DNA of 64,000 nt from assembly GCF_036846205.1 (NCBI RefSeq), contig NZ_DAIUCK010000002.1, forward strand, positions 13,919 to 77,918. Direction: 5' to 3'. The notes beneath the pieces are model-generated. The model did no database searches. It saw only the letters and a program-made list of their open reading frames with translations, and was not told the origin of the DNA. The position numbers were made by a program, and so were the translations under genes. Positions 15,539 through 25,017 of this stretch are shown here, one piece after another (the first letter of the stretch is position 1; the number at the start of each line of letters is the position of its first letter). The stretch comes from Rhabdothermincola sp036846205. Lineage in GTDB: Bacteria; Actinomycetota; Acidimicrobiia; Acidimicrobiales; Acidimicrobilacustridaceae.

Positions 15539-17059
15539 CTACGGTGTGGTCTCGGGGCGCGTGTGTTCGCCGTCCTCGCCGGCGATCACGGAGAGCTGGC
15601 CGGGCGCGTCGAGCCGGGCCGCGACACCGCAGCACTCACGGTCCGCGAGCCGAGCTGCGAGGCCGCGGTCGCTCGATACCGCCACCGAGCGGTACCCACC
15701 GGCTTCGACCACGGCCACGGCCCGACCCGGCTCGCCCCGGTCGTGGATCACGGTGCAGGCGACGATCACCCCGTCGCCGGTCAGGTCCGGATCGAGTGAC
15801 AGGACCTCGGTGGCCGCCGCCGCTTCGGCGGTGACGTCCCGGGCGTGGAAGGGACCCTGGGGTGGCTCGGACGACCACAGACCGATGGCCGGCTTGGTGA
15901 GCATGCCGCTCACCGAGGTGACTGCTCCCCGAGATCGGGGATCGGCGCGCAACCGCTGCGCCATCGCCACCATCGCCTGCAACACGTAGTTGTTGAGCGG
16001 GCCGCCGGCAAAGGTCATTCCGCCGGTCACCGTCAGGCCCCGGGGGTCGTCCAGGCTCAGGCCCAGCTCGGCAGCCTGGACCTGCACCGCGGCAGGGAAG
16101 CAGCTGTACAGGTCAAGGTGCGCCACGTCGTCGACACCGCAGCCCGCGGCCTCGAAGGCGGCTCGGGCGCAGGCCCGGAAGGCCGGCCACCGTCCGATCG
16201 AACGCCGGCACGGAAGCGGCACCATCAGGTTCGACTCAGCGGCCACCAGCGGGAACACCCACCGGTCGCGCTCGATGCCCAGCGCGCCAGCCACCTCCAC
16301 CGAGCACAGCAGGAGCGCGGCCGCCTGGTCGACGTTCCACTGCGAGCAGAGCAGCTTCGTGTAGGGCGTGGCCACCATGCGGTTGGTCGCGGTCGGCGTC
16401 ACGATGACCTCCGGGGAGAGGGCGTCGTGGCTCCAGGCGAGGGGGTTGCTCGCCGCCACCGCCGCGAACCGGGACCACAACGCGCCGAGCTCGGCCCGGT
16501 GCTGGGCGGGCGAGCGATAGGCGGCGGCTCGCAGCGCGCTCTCGATCAACGCGTACTGGTGCGCCGGCACGGCCAGCTCCCGTTCGATCTCGGTGGCGGT
16601 GAGGATGTCCCCGTCCGGCAGGAGCAGCTCGTCGGGTTCCGTCCCAGGGGGCTGGCTGGTCTCGGGTGCCTCGGTGCTGGTGATCGCCGCCCGCAGCGCC
16701 CGGTGCTTCGCCTCGCCGCCGCAGATCGCCACCACCCGTGCCCGTCCGGCGGCGATGTCGGACGCAGCCCGGGTGATGAGCGTCTGCTGGAGCACCCCCA
16801 CCTCGGCCAGGACGGTCCGAGCGGATGCCCCGACTCGTTCCGCCAGGAGCCGACCCGGGTCGGGGTAGCTCCAGGTCCCGTTGGGTACCGCGATCACGTC
16901 GATCCGATCCAGCAGCGCTCGGGAGCCGGCATCGTCGGCCGCGGCGAGCAGTGCCTGTTCCATCAGCACGATCGCCTCTGCAGCGGCGGACGGGTCGCCC
17001 ACGCGTTGGGTGTGCGCGGCCGCGCCCACCAGCACCGGTGTGCGGGGATCGAGTGCCAT
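15539..17059 (-). CDS. Thiolase-like protein (TLP1-type) lacking the catalytic cysteine
   Basis: 506 aa, longer than a true thiolase (about 390 aa), with an extra C-terminal domain of about 100 residues. The start MALDPRTPVLVGAAAHTQR matches the thiolase N-terminus. At the nucleophile loop the sequence is LAEVGVLQQTLITRAASDIAAGRA, with no Cys. The later GHPxGATG-type motif is replaced by GGMTFAGGPLNNY, and the last catalytic Cys loop by SVSGMLTKPAIGLWS. This pattern matches the actinobacterial thiolase-like proteins for which thiolase activity is not expected. It may bind acyl-CoA or act as a carrier. The ATG at 17059 has AAGGAGG 11 bases upstream. It is divergent from menB, 58 bp apart. Confidence 0.8.
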   Translation of the reverse strand: MALDPRTPVLVGAAAHTQRVGDPSAAAEAIVLMEQALLAAADDAGSRALLDRIDVIAVPNGTWSYPDPGRLLAERVGASARTVLAEVGVLQQTLITRAASDIAAGRARVVAICGGEAKHRALRAAITSTEAPETSQPPGTEPDELLLPDGDILTATEIERELAVPAHQYALIESALRAAAYRSPAQHRAELGALWSRFAAVAASNPLAWSHDALSPEVIVTPTATNRMVATPYTKLLCSQWNVDQAAALLLCSVEVAGALGIERDRWVFPLVAAESNLMVPLPCRRSIGRWPAFRACARAAFEAAGCGVDDVAHLDLYSCFPAAVQVQAAELGLSLDDPRGLTVTGGMTFAGGPLNNYVLQAMVAMAQRLRADPRSRGAVTSVSGMLTKPAIGLWSSEPPQGPFHARDVTAEAAAATEVLSLDPDLTGDGVIVACTVIHDRGEPGRAVAVVEAGGYRSVAVSSDRGLAARLADRECCGVAARLDAPGQLSVIAGEDGEHTRPETTP

Positions 17060-17117
17060 GCCGGCGGCGTCCTCCTTCGCTCGTCGCTCCCCCCGCTGCA
17101 CCCTAGGCTGCCAGCCG

Positions 17118-18017
17118 ATGGTCTCCGAGCTGTTCGATCCCGCCGCCTGGCGCCCCATCGAGGGCTTCGACTTCGCTGACATCACCTACCACCGGGCAGT
17201 CGATCACGGCACGGTGCGCATCGCGTTCGACCGGCCGGAGGTCCGTAACGCCTTCCGGCCTCGCACGGTCGACGAGCTGTACCGGGCGCTCGACCACGCC
17301 CGCATGACCAGCGACGTCGGGTGTGTTCTGCTCACCGGCAACGGGCCGTCGCCGCGGGACGGCGTGTGGGCCTTCTGCTCAGGAGGCGACCAGCGCATCC
17401 GAGGCCGGGACGGCTACCGGTACGCCGAGGGGGAGACCGCCGACACCATCGACCCCGCCCGCACGGGCCGCCTGCACATCCTCGAGGTGCAGCGGCTCAT
17501 CCGCATGATGCCGAAGGTGGTCATCTGTGTGGTCCCCGGCTGGGCTGCGGGAGGGGGCCACAGCCTGCACGTGGTGTGCGATCTCACCTTGGCGAGCCGC
17601 GAGCACGCGCGCTTCAAGCAGACGGACGCCGACGTGGCCAGCTTCGACGGCGGGTTCGGTTCCGCGTACCTGGCTCGCCAGGTCGGCCAGAAGTTCGCCC
17701 GGGAGATCTTCTTCCTGGGCCGCGAGTACACCGCGGAGCAGGCCCACGCCATGGGAATGGTCAACGAGGTCGTGGCCCACGAGGACCTGGAGCGGGTCGC
17801 CCTGGAGTGGGGCCGGATGGTGAATGGCAAGAGTCCGACCGCGCAGCGCATGCTGAAGTTCGCGTTCAACCTGATCGACGACGGCCTCGTCGGCCAGCAG
17901 GTCTTCGCCGGGGAAGCGACCCGGCTCGCCTACATGACCGAAGAAGCTGTCGAAGGCCGTGACGCGTTCCTGGAGAAGCGCCCCCCCGACTGGTCGCGTT
18001 TCCCCTGGTACTTCTAG
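17118..18017 (+). CDS. menB: 1,4-dihydroxy-2-naphthoyl-CoA synthase
   Basis: 299-aa crotonase-fold enzyme with the MenB signatures FCSGGDQRIRGRDGY (from residue 86), KVVICVVPGWAAGGGHSLHVVCDLTLAS and DADVASFDGGFGSAYLARQVGQ. It ends in the MenB-type PPDWSRFPWYF. It carries out the Dieckmann-type ring closure of o-succinylbenzoyl-CoA in menaquinone synthesis. No other men genes are in the window. The ATG at 17118 is immediately before the conserved N-terminus; the frame continues further upstream, but that overlaps the divergent thiolase-like gene. A GC hairpin follows the stop. Confidence 0.93.
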   Translation: MVSELFDPAAWRPIEGFDFADITYHRAVDHGTVRIAFDRPEVRNAFRPRTVDELYRALDHARMTSDVGCVLLTGNGPSPRDGVWAFCSGGDQRIRGRDGYRYAEGETADTIDPARTGRLHILEVQRLIRMMPKVVICVVPGWAAGGGHSLHVVCDLTLASREHARFKQTDADVASFDGGFGSAYLARQVGQKFAREIFFLGREYTAEQAHAMGMVNEVVAHEDLERVALEWGRMVNGKSPTAQRMLKFAFNLIDDGLVGQQVFAGEATRLAYMTEEAVEGRDAFLEKRPPDWSRFPWYF

Positions 18018-18018
18018 C

Positions 18019-18033
18019 GCGCCCGGCGCGCGC
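18019..18033 (+). terminator. GCGCGC hairpin after menB
   Basis: GCGCGC CCG GCGCGC is a perfect 6-bp stem starting 2 bases after the menB stop. There is no T-tract. It may terminate or stabilise the menB transcript. Confidence 0.35.
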
Positions 18034-18106
18034 ATCCGCCCCGATCGCGGGCCTGGGCCGGCCTCCGGAGGTCGGGTGGCGCGCCCGGGTCACTTAGGCT
18101 GCGGGC

Positions 18107-19411
<1,305 letters not shown>

Positions 19412-19425
19412 TCCCGTCTCGACGG

Positions 19426-19457
19426 CTGTTGAACAGAACCTCTAGTCTGTTCAACAG
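19426..19457. promoter_or_regulatory. Double palindromic operator before the frameshifted P450/TetR operon
   Basis: Two 11-bp palindromes, CTGTTGAACAG (19426-19436) and CTGTTCAACAG (19447-19457), lie 21 bp apart centre to centre, about two helical turns. Taken together they also form a 12-bp-arm inverted repeat around ACCTCTAG. The site ends 21 bp before the P450 ATG. A TetR gene is coupled to that P450, so autoregulation through this site is likely. Confidence 0.65.
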
Positions 19458-19478
19458 TTGGACCGAGGGGGGGAGCCG

Positions 19479-20674
19479 ATGACCACGACCGCGCTGGTGT
19501 ACGACCCGACGGACCCGGCGACGATCCGGTCTCCGTTCGACACCTACCGGCGTCTGCGCGAGGAGGCGCCGCTGTACCACCTCGGGGGCGGGTGTGGGTC
19601 CTGTCCCGCTTCGCCGACGTCTTCGCCGCCGCGCGGGACACCGAGACCTTCTCCTCTGCCCAGGGACTGTCCTACGAGGGTGGCGACATCGAGGTCCTCG
19701 GGCTGCTCCCCACCATCGTGATGATGGACCCACCCGAGCACACGGCCTACCGGAGGCTGGTGAGCCGGGGGTTCACCCCCCGCAGGGTGGCCGGCATCGA
19801 ACCCGCGGTCCGGGCCTTCGTGGTCGAGCGGATCAGTGCGATGCGCGACGTGATCCGCGACCAGGGAACGGCCGACTTCATCGCCGAGCTGGCCGGCCCC
19901 CTGCCGAGCTTCGTGGTGGCCCACTACCTGGGCGTACCGCAAGCCGATCGAGGCCGGTTCGACGGCTGGACCAACGCGATCGTCTCGGCCAACGCGGCCG
20001 GCGACGTGATCGGCGGCGCCCAGCAGGCCGTCGGCGAGTTGTACGAGTACTTCACTGATCTCGCCGAGCGGCGCCGCCACGACCCCGGTGACGACATCAT
20101 CTCCCAGCTGGTGCATGCCTCCCTGGGGGACGAGCCGGTGCCGATCGAGGCCGTGCTCGGGTACGCGTTCGTGATGGTGGCCGGCGGGAACGACACCACC
20201 ACCGGCATGCTCGGTGGTTCGGCCGAGTTGCTGACGCAACGCCGGGACCAGCGCCAGCTCCTGCTCGACCGGCCGGAGCTCATCCCCGATGCGGTGGAGG
20301 AGCTGCTCCGGTTGACCTCCCCGGTGCAGGGGTTGTCGCGCACCACGACCCGCGACATCGAGCGGTACGGCCAGACGATCCCCGCCGGCAGCAAGGTGCA
20401 CCTGCTCTACGCGTCGGCGAACCGCGATCACCGCGAGTTCGGTCCCACGGCGGAAGAGCTCGACGTCCAGCGCCGCATCGACCGCATCATGACCTTCACT
20501 AGCGGGCCCCATCACTGCCTGGGCGCCGCGGCGGCCCGGTTGCAGTCGCGGGTGGCGCTCGAGGAGCTGCTCGCTCGCCTGCCGGACTTCGAGGTCGATG
20601 GGGACGCCGGGGCGTACGCGCCGGGCGCGTTCGTGCGACGGTTCACGTCGCTGCCCATCACCGCCTCGGTATGA
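19479..20674 (+). pseudogene. Cytochrome P450 with a single-base frameshift near its 5' end
   Basis: The frame from ATG 19479 encodes a normal P450 start (SPFDTYRRLREEAPLYH) and then goes off into junk, stopping at 19721. From about 19589 the frame one base back continues with VWVLSRFADVFAAARDTETFSS to the stop at 20674. This part contains I-helix AGGNDTT, K-helix EELLRL and haem loop FTSGPHHCLG. Restoring one G to the five-G run at 19584-19588 gives LGGRVWVLSRF and one protein of about 398 aa, normal for the family. The break is therefore a homopolymer deletion: a real inactivation or a sequencing error. The 3' end overlaps the TetR start as ATGA. Confidence 0.85.
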
Positions 20675-21240
20675 GAGGAGCGATCGGCGCCGAACCACGG
20701 TGGGGTCGCGAGGACGACCCCGGCCAGGCGGTCGAGCGACTGCTCGATGCGGCGGGGATGGTGTTCGCCCGCCACGGGGTCTTCACGGCCAAGGTCAACG
20801 ACGTCGCGGTACAGGCAGGGTGTTCGCGGGGCACGCTGTACCGCTACTTCCCCGACGGCGATGCGCTGCGCTTCGCCTTCGTCGAGCGGGAGGCCCGCCG
20901 GATCGGTGCGGAGGTGGCCGGGCAGGTCCGTTCGATCGTCGATCCGGGCCAGCGGCTCGTCGCCGCCATCCTCGTCTCGCTGGATGCCGTCCGCGGGGAC
21001 GAGGTGCTCCGGGCGTGGTTCGATCCCACCGCCGCAGGCCGTACCAACCAGCTGGCGATGCAGGTGGAGGTGGTCTCCTCGATGCTTGAGCCCCTGGTGC
21101 GGGACGTGCACGGGCGGGCCGGCAGCACTCTCGCGACCGAATGGGTGGTGCGGGTCATCCTCTCCCTGCTCGCGCACCCCGCCGATCCCGCCGACGAGCG
21201 CCGCATGCTCGAGCGGTACCTGCTCCGGTCGCTGTCGTAG
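20671..21240 (+). CDS. TetR-family transcriptional regulator
   Basis: 189 aa. The N-terminal helix-turn-helix is clear: RLLDAAGMVFARHGVFTAKVNDVAVQAGCSRGTLYRYFPDGDAL. The C-terminal ligand domain is not assignable. Its ATG overlaps the P450 stop (ATGA at 20671-20674), so P450 and regulator are one coupled unit. The likely operator is the paired palindrome at 19426-19457 in front of that unit. The acyl-CoA dehydrogenase start lies only 9 bp downstream, so it may be in the same transcript. The effector may be the P450 or dehydrogenase substrate; that is inference. Confidence 0.9.
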   Translation: MRGAIGAEPRWGREDDPGQAVERLLDAAGMVFARHGVFTAKVNDVAVQAGCSRGTLYRYFPDGDALRFAFVEREARRIGAEVAGQVRSIVDPGQRLVAAILVSLDAVRGDEVLRAWFDPTAAGRTNQLAMQVEVVSSMLEPLVRDVHGRAGSTLATEWVVRVILSLLAHPADPADERRMLERYLLRSLS

Positions 21241-21249
21241 GCTCGGGTC

Positions 21250-22458
21250 GTGACCGACATCGTTGCTTCCCCCACTGCGCTGCTGGGTGAGCGCCTCGAT
21301 CAGCTCCTCAGCGAGATGGACCCGGCCACGGCTGATCCCGTGGCGTTCCGCGGTCGTCAGTACGATCTCGGGCTGGCCTGGGTGCACTTCCCCGAGGGGT
21401 GGGGTGGCCTCGGCATCGCACCGAACCACCAGAAGGAGGTCGACCGGCGCCTCCGCGAAGCTGGTGCGCCACCTGTCGATGCCCGCCTGTTCTTCGGGTT
21501 GACCATGGCCGGACCGACGGTCGTCACGCACGGGAGCGACCAGTTGCGGGCTCGGTTGCTGCGGCGGATGTTCACCGGGGAGGACGCCTGGTGCCAGCTC
21601 TTCAGCGAGCCCGGCGCCGGTTCGGACCTCGCGGGTCTGTCCACCCGGGCGGTGCGTGACGGTGACGAATGGGTGATCACGGGTCAGAAGGTCTGGAACA
21701 CCCTGGCCCACCTGGCCGATCGAGGGATGCTCGTGGCCCGTACCGATCCCGAGGCGCCCAAGCACAAGGGGCTCACCTACTTCGCGCTGGACATGCACGC
21801 CCCGGGCGTCGAGGTGCGCCCGCTGGTGCAGATCACGGGTGAGGCCGAGTTCAACGAGGTGTACCTCACCGAGGTGCGGGTGCCCGACGCGGACCGCATC
21901 GGTGAGGTGGGTGAGGGTTGGCGGGTCGCCATGACCACGCTCATGAACGAGCGCACCACCATCGGCGGAGGCTCCGGCCCTCCGGCCAAGGGGTCGGGGG
22001 CGATCGCCGAGGCCGTGCGGATCTGGCGGGAGGAAGCGGTGGAGCGCACGCCAGTGGCCAAGGACCGGCTCATGCAACGCTGGATCGAGGCGGAGGTGCT
22101 GCGGCTGACCAACATCCGCGCCGCCCAGAACCGCAAGGCCGGCAATCCGGGGCCGGAGGGCTCCATCGCCAAGTTGATGTTCGCCGAGGTGAACAAGGAC
22201 ATCTACGAGCTGTGTGTGGATCTGCTCGGTGCTCAGGCCCTGGTGGGCTACGACTACTCGCACCAGCGCACCGAGAGCTTGGGGTTGGTCGGCCCGCCGG
22301 GCTCGGCGCGCAAGATGTTCCTGCGGTCACGGGCGAACTCGATCGAGGGCGGCACGTCGGAGATCCAGCGCAACATCATCGGCGAGCGGGTGCTGGGGCT
22401 CCCCGGCGAGCCGCGGGTCGACAAGGACCTGCCCTGGTCGCAGGTCCCCCGCAGCTGA
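21250..22458 (+). CDS. Acyl-CoA dehydrogenase
   Basis: 402-aa flavoprotein starting at GTG. The family features are QLFSEPGAGSDLAGLSTRAVRDGDEWVITGQKVWNT (FAD/substrate contact) and the C-terminal FLRSRANSIEGGTSEIQRNIIGERVLGLPG. It would introduce an alpha-beta double bond into an acyl-CoA and pass electrons to ETF. It closely follows the TetR gene (9-bp gap) and is probably co-regulated with the upstream P450. The start has no room for a long leader. Substrate class is not predictable. Confidence 0.92.
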   Translation: MTDIVASPTALLGERLDQLLSEMDPATADPVAFRGRQYDLGLAWVHFPEGWGGLGIAPNHQKEVDRRLREAGAPPVDARLFFGLTMAGPTVVTHGSDQLRARLLRRMFTGEDAWCQLFSEPGAGSDLAGLSTRAVRDGDEWVITGQKVWNTLAHLADRGMLVARTDPEAPKHKGLTYFALDMHAPGVEVRPLVQITGEAEFNEVYLTEVRVPDADRIGEVGEGWRVAMTTLMNERTTIGGGSGPPAKGSGAIAEAVRIWREEAVERTPVAKDRLMQRWIEAEVLRLTNIRAAQNRKAGNPGPEGSIAKLMFAEVNKDIYELCVDLLGAQALVGYDYSHQRTESLGLVGPPGSARKMFLRSRANSIEGGTSEIQRNIIGERVLGLPGEPRVDKDLPWSQVPRS

Positions 22459-22542
22459 GCGCCCCGCGGCCCCAGCGAGCCGGTGTCGACCGGGCACGCC
22501 GGACGCGGCCCTGCCGGCACGGGCTCGGGATCGGGGCGCTCA
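22456..22542. terminator. Long-range inverted repeat joining two convergent stop codons
   Basis: TGAGCGCCCCG (22456-22466) is the exact reverse complement of CGGGGCGCTCA (22532-22542). The arms begin with the stop codon of the acyl-CoA dehydrogenase and end with that of the AlkB-like gene. The 65-base loop contains further GC-rich pairing. It is a plausible bidirectional terminator. Confidence 0.4.
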
Positions 22543-23136
22543 GCGGTGCCAGCGCCAGGAGCAGGACACGCGGGGGCCGGCACGGCGGACCTTCGGCACG
22601 GCGTGCTCCCAGTCGGCCTGACAGCGGCCGCCCATGACCAGCAGGTCACCCGAACCCGGCGAGAGGTCACGGGAGCGGCCACCTTCCCGGGGCCTCACGA
22701 GGAACGGACGGCGGGCACCCAGGGTCAGGATGGCGACGAGGGTGTCGTCGAGCCGACGGAGCTCCCGGTCGGCGTGGGAGGCCACGCTGTCCCGACCGTC
22801 CCGGTAGTAGTTGAGGCCGAAGGCCCCGAAACGCACGCCGTAGCGCTCCTCCAGGAGGCGCTTCACCTCCTCGAGAGCGGGATGGGGTGCCGGCTCGCCG
22901 GCCCGGTACCAGCGGGAGAGCCGAGGGTCATCGACCACCCGGTCCCACATCCGGCGGCGTCCCTGCCGCCAATCCACGGAGTCCAGCAGCTCGTCGAGGA
23001 CCTGATCGGCGCCGATCAGCAGGTGGCGGGAGAGGTCGACCCACGAGTGCTCGTCGAGCTGCACCCGCTCCACCGTCGCCTCGCGGCGGACCGAGGGCTC
23101 ACCGGAGCCGAACAGGTCGCGCTGGTGGAACGCCAT
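22540..23136 (-). CDS. AlkB-like 2-oxoglutarate/Fe(II) dioxygenase
   Basis: 198 aa. The double-stranded beta-helix core has NYYRDGRDSVASHADREL, with iron ligands His121 and Asp123. The third ligand His178 is in DWEHAVPKV, and the 2-oxoglutarate Arg is about 189 in GPRVSCSWR. Before the core is a helical region with WYRAGEPAPHPALEEVKRLLE. The family oxidatively removes methyl groups from damaged bases; the GLNYYRDGRDS context is that of DNA/RNA repair AlkB homologues. The ATG at 23136 gives the expected length. It is divergent from the phosphotransferase gene and converges on the acyl-CoA dehydrogenase. Confidence 0.88.
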   Translation of the reverse strand: MAFHQRDLFGSGEPSVRREATVERVQLDEHSWVDLSRHLLIGADQVLDELLDSVDWRQGRRRMWDRVVDDPRLSRWYRAGEPAPHPALEEVKRLLEERYGVRFGAFGLNYYRDGRDSVASHADRELRRLDDTLVAILTLGARRPFLVRPREGGRSRDLSPGSGDLLVMGGRCQADWEHAVPKVRRAGPRVSCSWRWHR

Positions 23137-23212
23137 CTCCGACAGGATATCGAACGGGTGTTCGGCAACCGTGGTGCTTGCTCGCCCTGGCGAGGCACGC
23201 CACGATGCGGCG

Positions 23213-24331
23213 ATGAGCGAGCAGCCGAACGAGACCCTGACCCGCTCCAGTCGCGACCCCGAGGAGCTCCGGGAGCGACTCGAGCGCTGGCTGACCGGCA
23301 CCCTGGGCGACCAGGCCGCGCCATCCGTGATCGGTCTCGAGGTGCCGTCCTCGAACGGGATGTCGAGCGAGACCCTGCTGTTCGACGCGGTGTGGGCGGA
23401 GGACGGGAGGGAACGGCGCGGCTCGTTCGTGGCCCGGGTGGCGCCCGATCCCGGCGACGTCCCGGTCTTCCCCAGCTACGACCTGGAGCTGCAGTTCCGG
23501 GTGATGCAGCTGGTCGGCGAGCACAGCGACGTGCCGGTGCCGAGAGCGGTATGGCTCGAGCTGGATGATCGGGCACTCGGCGCGCCGTTCTTCGTGATGG
23601 AGCGGGTGGAGGGCCGGGTGCCGCCGGACGTCATGCCGTACAACATGGGCAGCTGGCTGCTCGAGGCGGAGCGGGCCGAGCAGCGGGCACTGCAGGACGC
23701 CAGCGTCGCGGTGCTGGCGGGGATCCACGGGATCGATCGGTCGAAGGTCGACACGGCGTTCCTCGAGTACGGCACCCCGGGTGACACGCACCTGCGCCGG
23801 CACGTCGAGCACTGGCGCCGGTACTACGACTGGGTGCGCGGCGAGGCGCGCTACCCGGTGCTGGAGGCGACGTTCGACTGGCTGGAGCGGCACTGGCCTG
23901 CCGACGAGGGCGAGACCGTGATCAGCTGGGGCGACGCCCGGATCGGCAACATGATGTTCGACGGGTTCCGGCCGGTCGCCGTGCTCGACTGGGAGATGGC
24001 GGGCCTCGGGCCCCGGGGCATCGACGTCGGGTGGATGGTGTTCCTGCACGGCTTCTTCGAGTTCGTCGCCCACCAGCTGGAGATGGAGGGGATGCCGCAC
24101 TTCCTGCGCGCCGACGACGTCCGTGCCACCTACGAGGAGGTCTCGGGGAGCGAGCTGGGTGACCTGCGGTGGTACGAGGTGTACGCCGCCCTGCGCCACG
24201 GCATCGTCATGGCTCGGGTGCACGCCCGCCAGGTGCACTTCGGTGAGGCGGAACCTCCCGCGGAGCCCGACGACGCGGTGATGCACCGCCCGGTGCTGGA
24301 GCAGATGCTCGAGGGCAGCTACTGGGACTGA
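23213..24331 (+). CDS. APH/ACAD10-like phosphotransferase family protein
   Basis: 372-aa protein-kinase-like fold. The N-lobe has RGSFVARVAP and the linker FFVMERVEGRVPPDVMPY. The C-lobe has the catalytic loop ISWGDARIGNMMFDG and the metal motif VLDWEMAGLGPRGIDVGW. Aminoglycoside phosphotransferases carry HGD at the catalytic loop. Here Trp replaces His while the Asp is kept, a form seen in actinobacterial ACAD10/11-type members. Those are thought to phosphorylate hydroxyacyl-CoA or other small metabolites rather than antibiotics. The ATG at 23213 was chosen. It reads divergently from the alkB-like gene, 76 bp apart. Confidence 0.85.
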   Translation: MSEQPNETLTRSSRDPEELRERLERWLTGTLGDQAAPSVIGLEVPSSNGMSSETLLFDAVWAEDGRERRGSFVARVAPDPGDVPVFPSYDLELQFRVMQLVGEHSDVPVPRAVWLELDDRALGAPFFVMERVEGRVPPDVMPYNMGSWLLEAERAEQRALQDASVAVLAGIHGIDRSKVDTAFLEYGTPGDTHLRRHVEHWRRYYDWVRGEARYPVLEATFDWLERHWPADEGETVISWGDARIGNMMFDGFRPVAVLDWEMAGLGPRGIDVGWMVFLHGFFEFVAHQLEMEGMPHFLRADDVRATYEEVSGSELGDLRWYEVYAALRHGIVMARVHARQVHFGEAEPPAEPDDAVMHRPVLEQMLEGSYWD

Positions 24332-24392
24332 CGGTGATCGGCTCCGCCGTGCCGGGACCCTCGCCAGCGCCCGAGCGCGTGCCTGCTCGGTG

Positions 24393-24989
24393 ATGGCGAC
24401 GCAGCGGTTCGACCGCCGGTACTTCGATCACTGGTACCGGGAGGAGGGGTTCGGGTCTCCTGCTCGCCTGGACCGCAAGGTGCGCTACGCGCTCGGTGCA
24501 GCCGAGTACCTGCTCGAGCGGCCGGTGCGCTCGGTGCTCGACGTGGGCTGCGGGGAGGGCTCGTGGTTCGGGGCGATCCGGGCGGCACGCCCGAGGGCCC
24601 GCTACGTGGGGGTCGACCCGAGTGAGTACGCGGTGAGCCGTTACGGGCGCTCGCGCCACCTGCGACTCGGCGGGCTCGCGGATCTCGACCGGCTCGGTCT
24701 GCGCGGCCCGTTCGACCTGGTGGTGTGCGTGGACGTGCTCGCCTACGCGCCCGATGCCGACGTGCGGGCCGGGCTCCGCTCGATGTCGCGCCTGCTGGGG
24801 GGCGTCGCCCTGATCGAGGTCTTCACCAGCGAGGACCACTTCGTCGGGGACACCGGGGGCTACCGGCGCCGGCGCCCGGCGACCTACCGCCGGTGGTTCG
24901 CCGAGGCCGGGCTGTGCCGCATCGGCCCCAGCCTCTTCGCCGGCGAGTCGCTGCGACCGCACCTCAGCGCGTTCGAGCGTGGGTGGTGA
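24393..24989 (+). CDS. Class I SAM-dependent methyltransferase
   Basis: 198 aa (199 if a GTG directly before the ATG is used). Motif I is SVLDVGCGEGSWFGAI, followed by the acidic loop YVGVDPSEYA and motif IV FDLVVCVDVLAYAP. A later segment, ALIEVFTSEDHFVGDTGGY, is typical of small-molecule methyltransferases of the UbiE/Methyltransf type. It is 61 bp downstream of the phosphotransferase on the same strand and converges on the MFS gene. The acceptor substrate is unknown. Confidence 0.85.
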   Translation: MATQRFDRRYFDHWYREEGFGSPARLDRKVRYALGAAEYLLERPVRSVLDVGCGEGSWFGAIRAARPRARYVGVDPSEYAVSRYGRSRHLRLGGLADLDRLGLRGPFDLVVCVDVLAYAPDADVRAGLRSMSRLLGGVALIEVFTSEDHFVGDTGGYRRRRPATYRRWFAEAGLCRIGPSLFAGESLRPHLSAFERGW

Positions 24990-25017
24990 CTGGTCGGCCG
25001 CGCTCGCGGCCCGACCC

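Noticed and set aside
19426..19457. KstR-type sterol regulator site
   Set aside because: KstR sites as I know them need AAC and GTT separated by two bases in a 14-bp frame. Here the half sites are CTGTT/AACAG with one central base, so the motif differs.
19479..19721. Programmed -1 ribosomal frameshift in the P450
   Set aside because: The codons around the G-run (CTC GGG GGC GGG) do not form an X-XXY-YYZ slippery site, and repairing after a -1 slip would be poor. Loss of one G is simpler.
23213..24331. Aminoglycoside resistance gene
   Set aside because: The catalytic-loop His is replaced and the sequence fits the metabolic ACAD10/11-like group. There is no resistance or mobile context.
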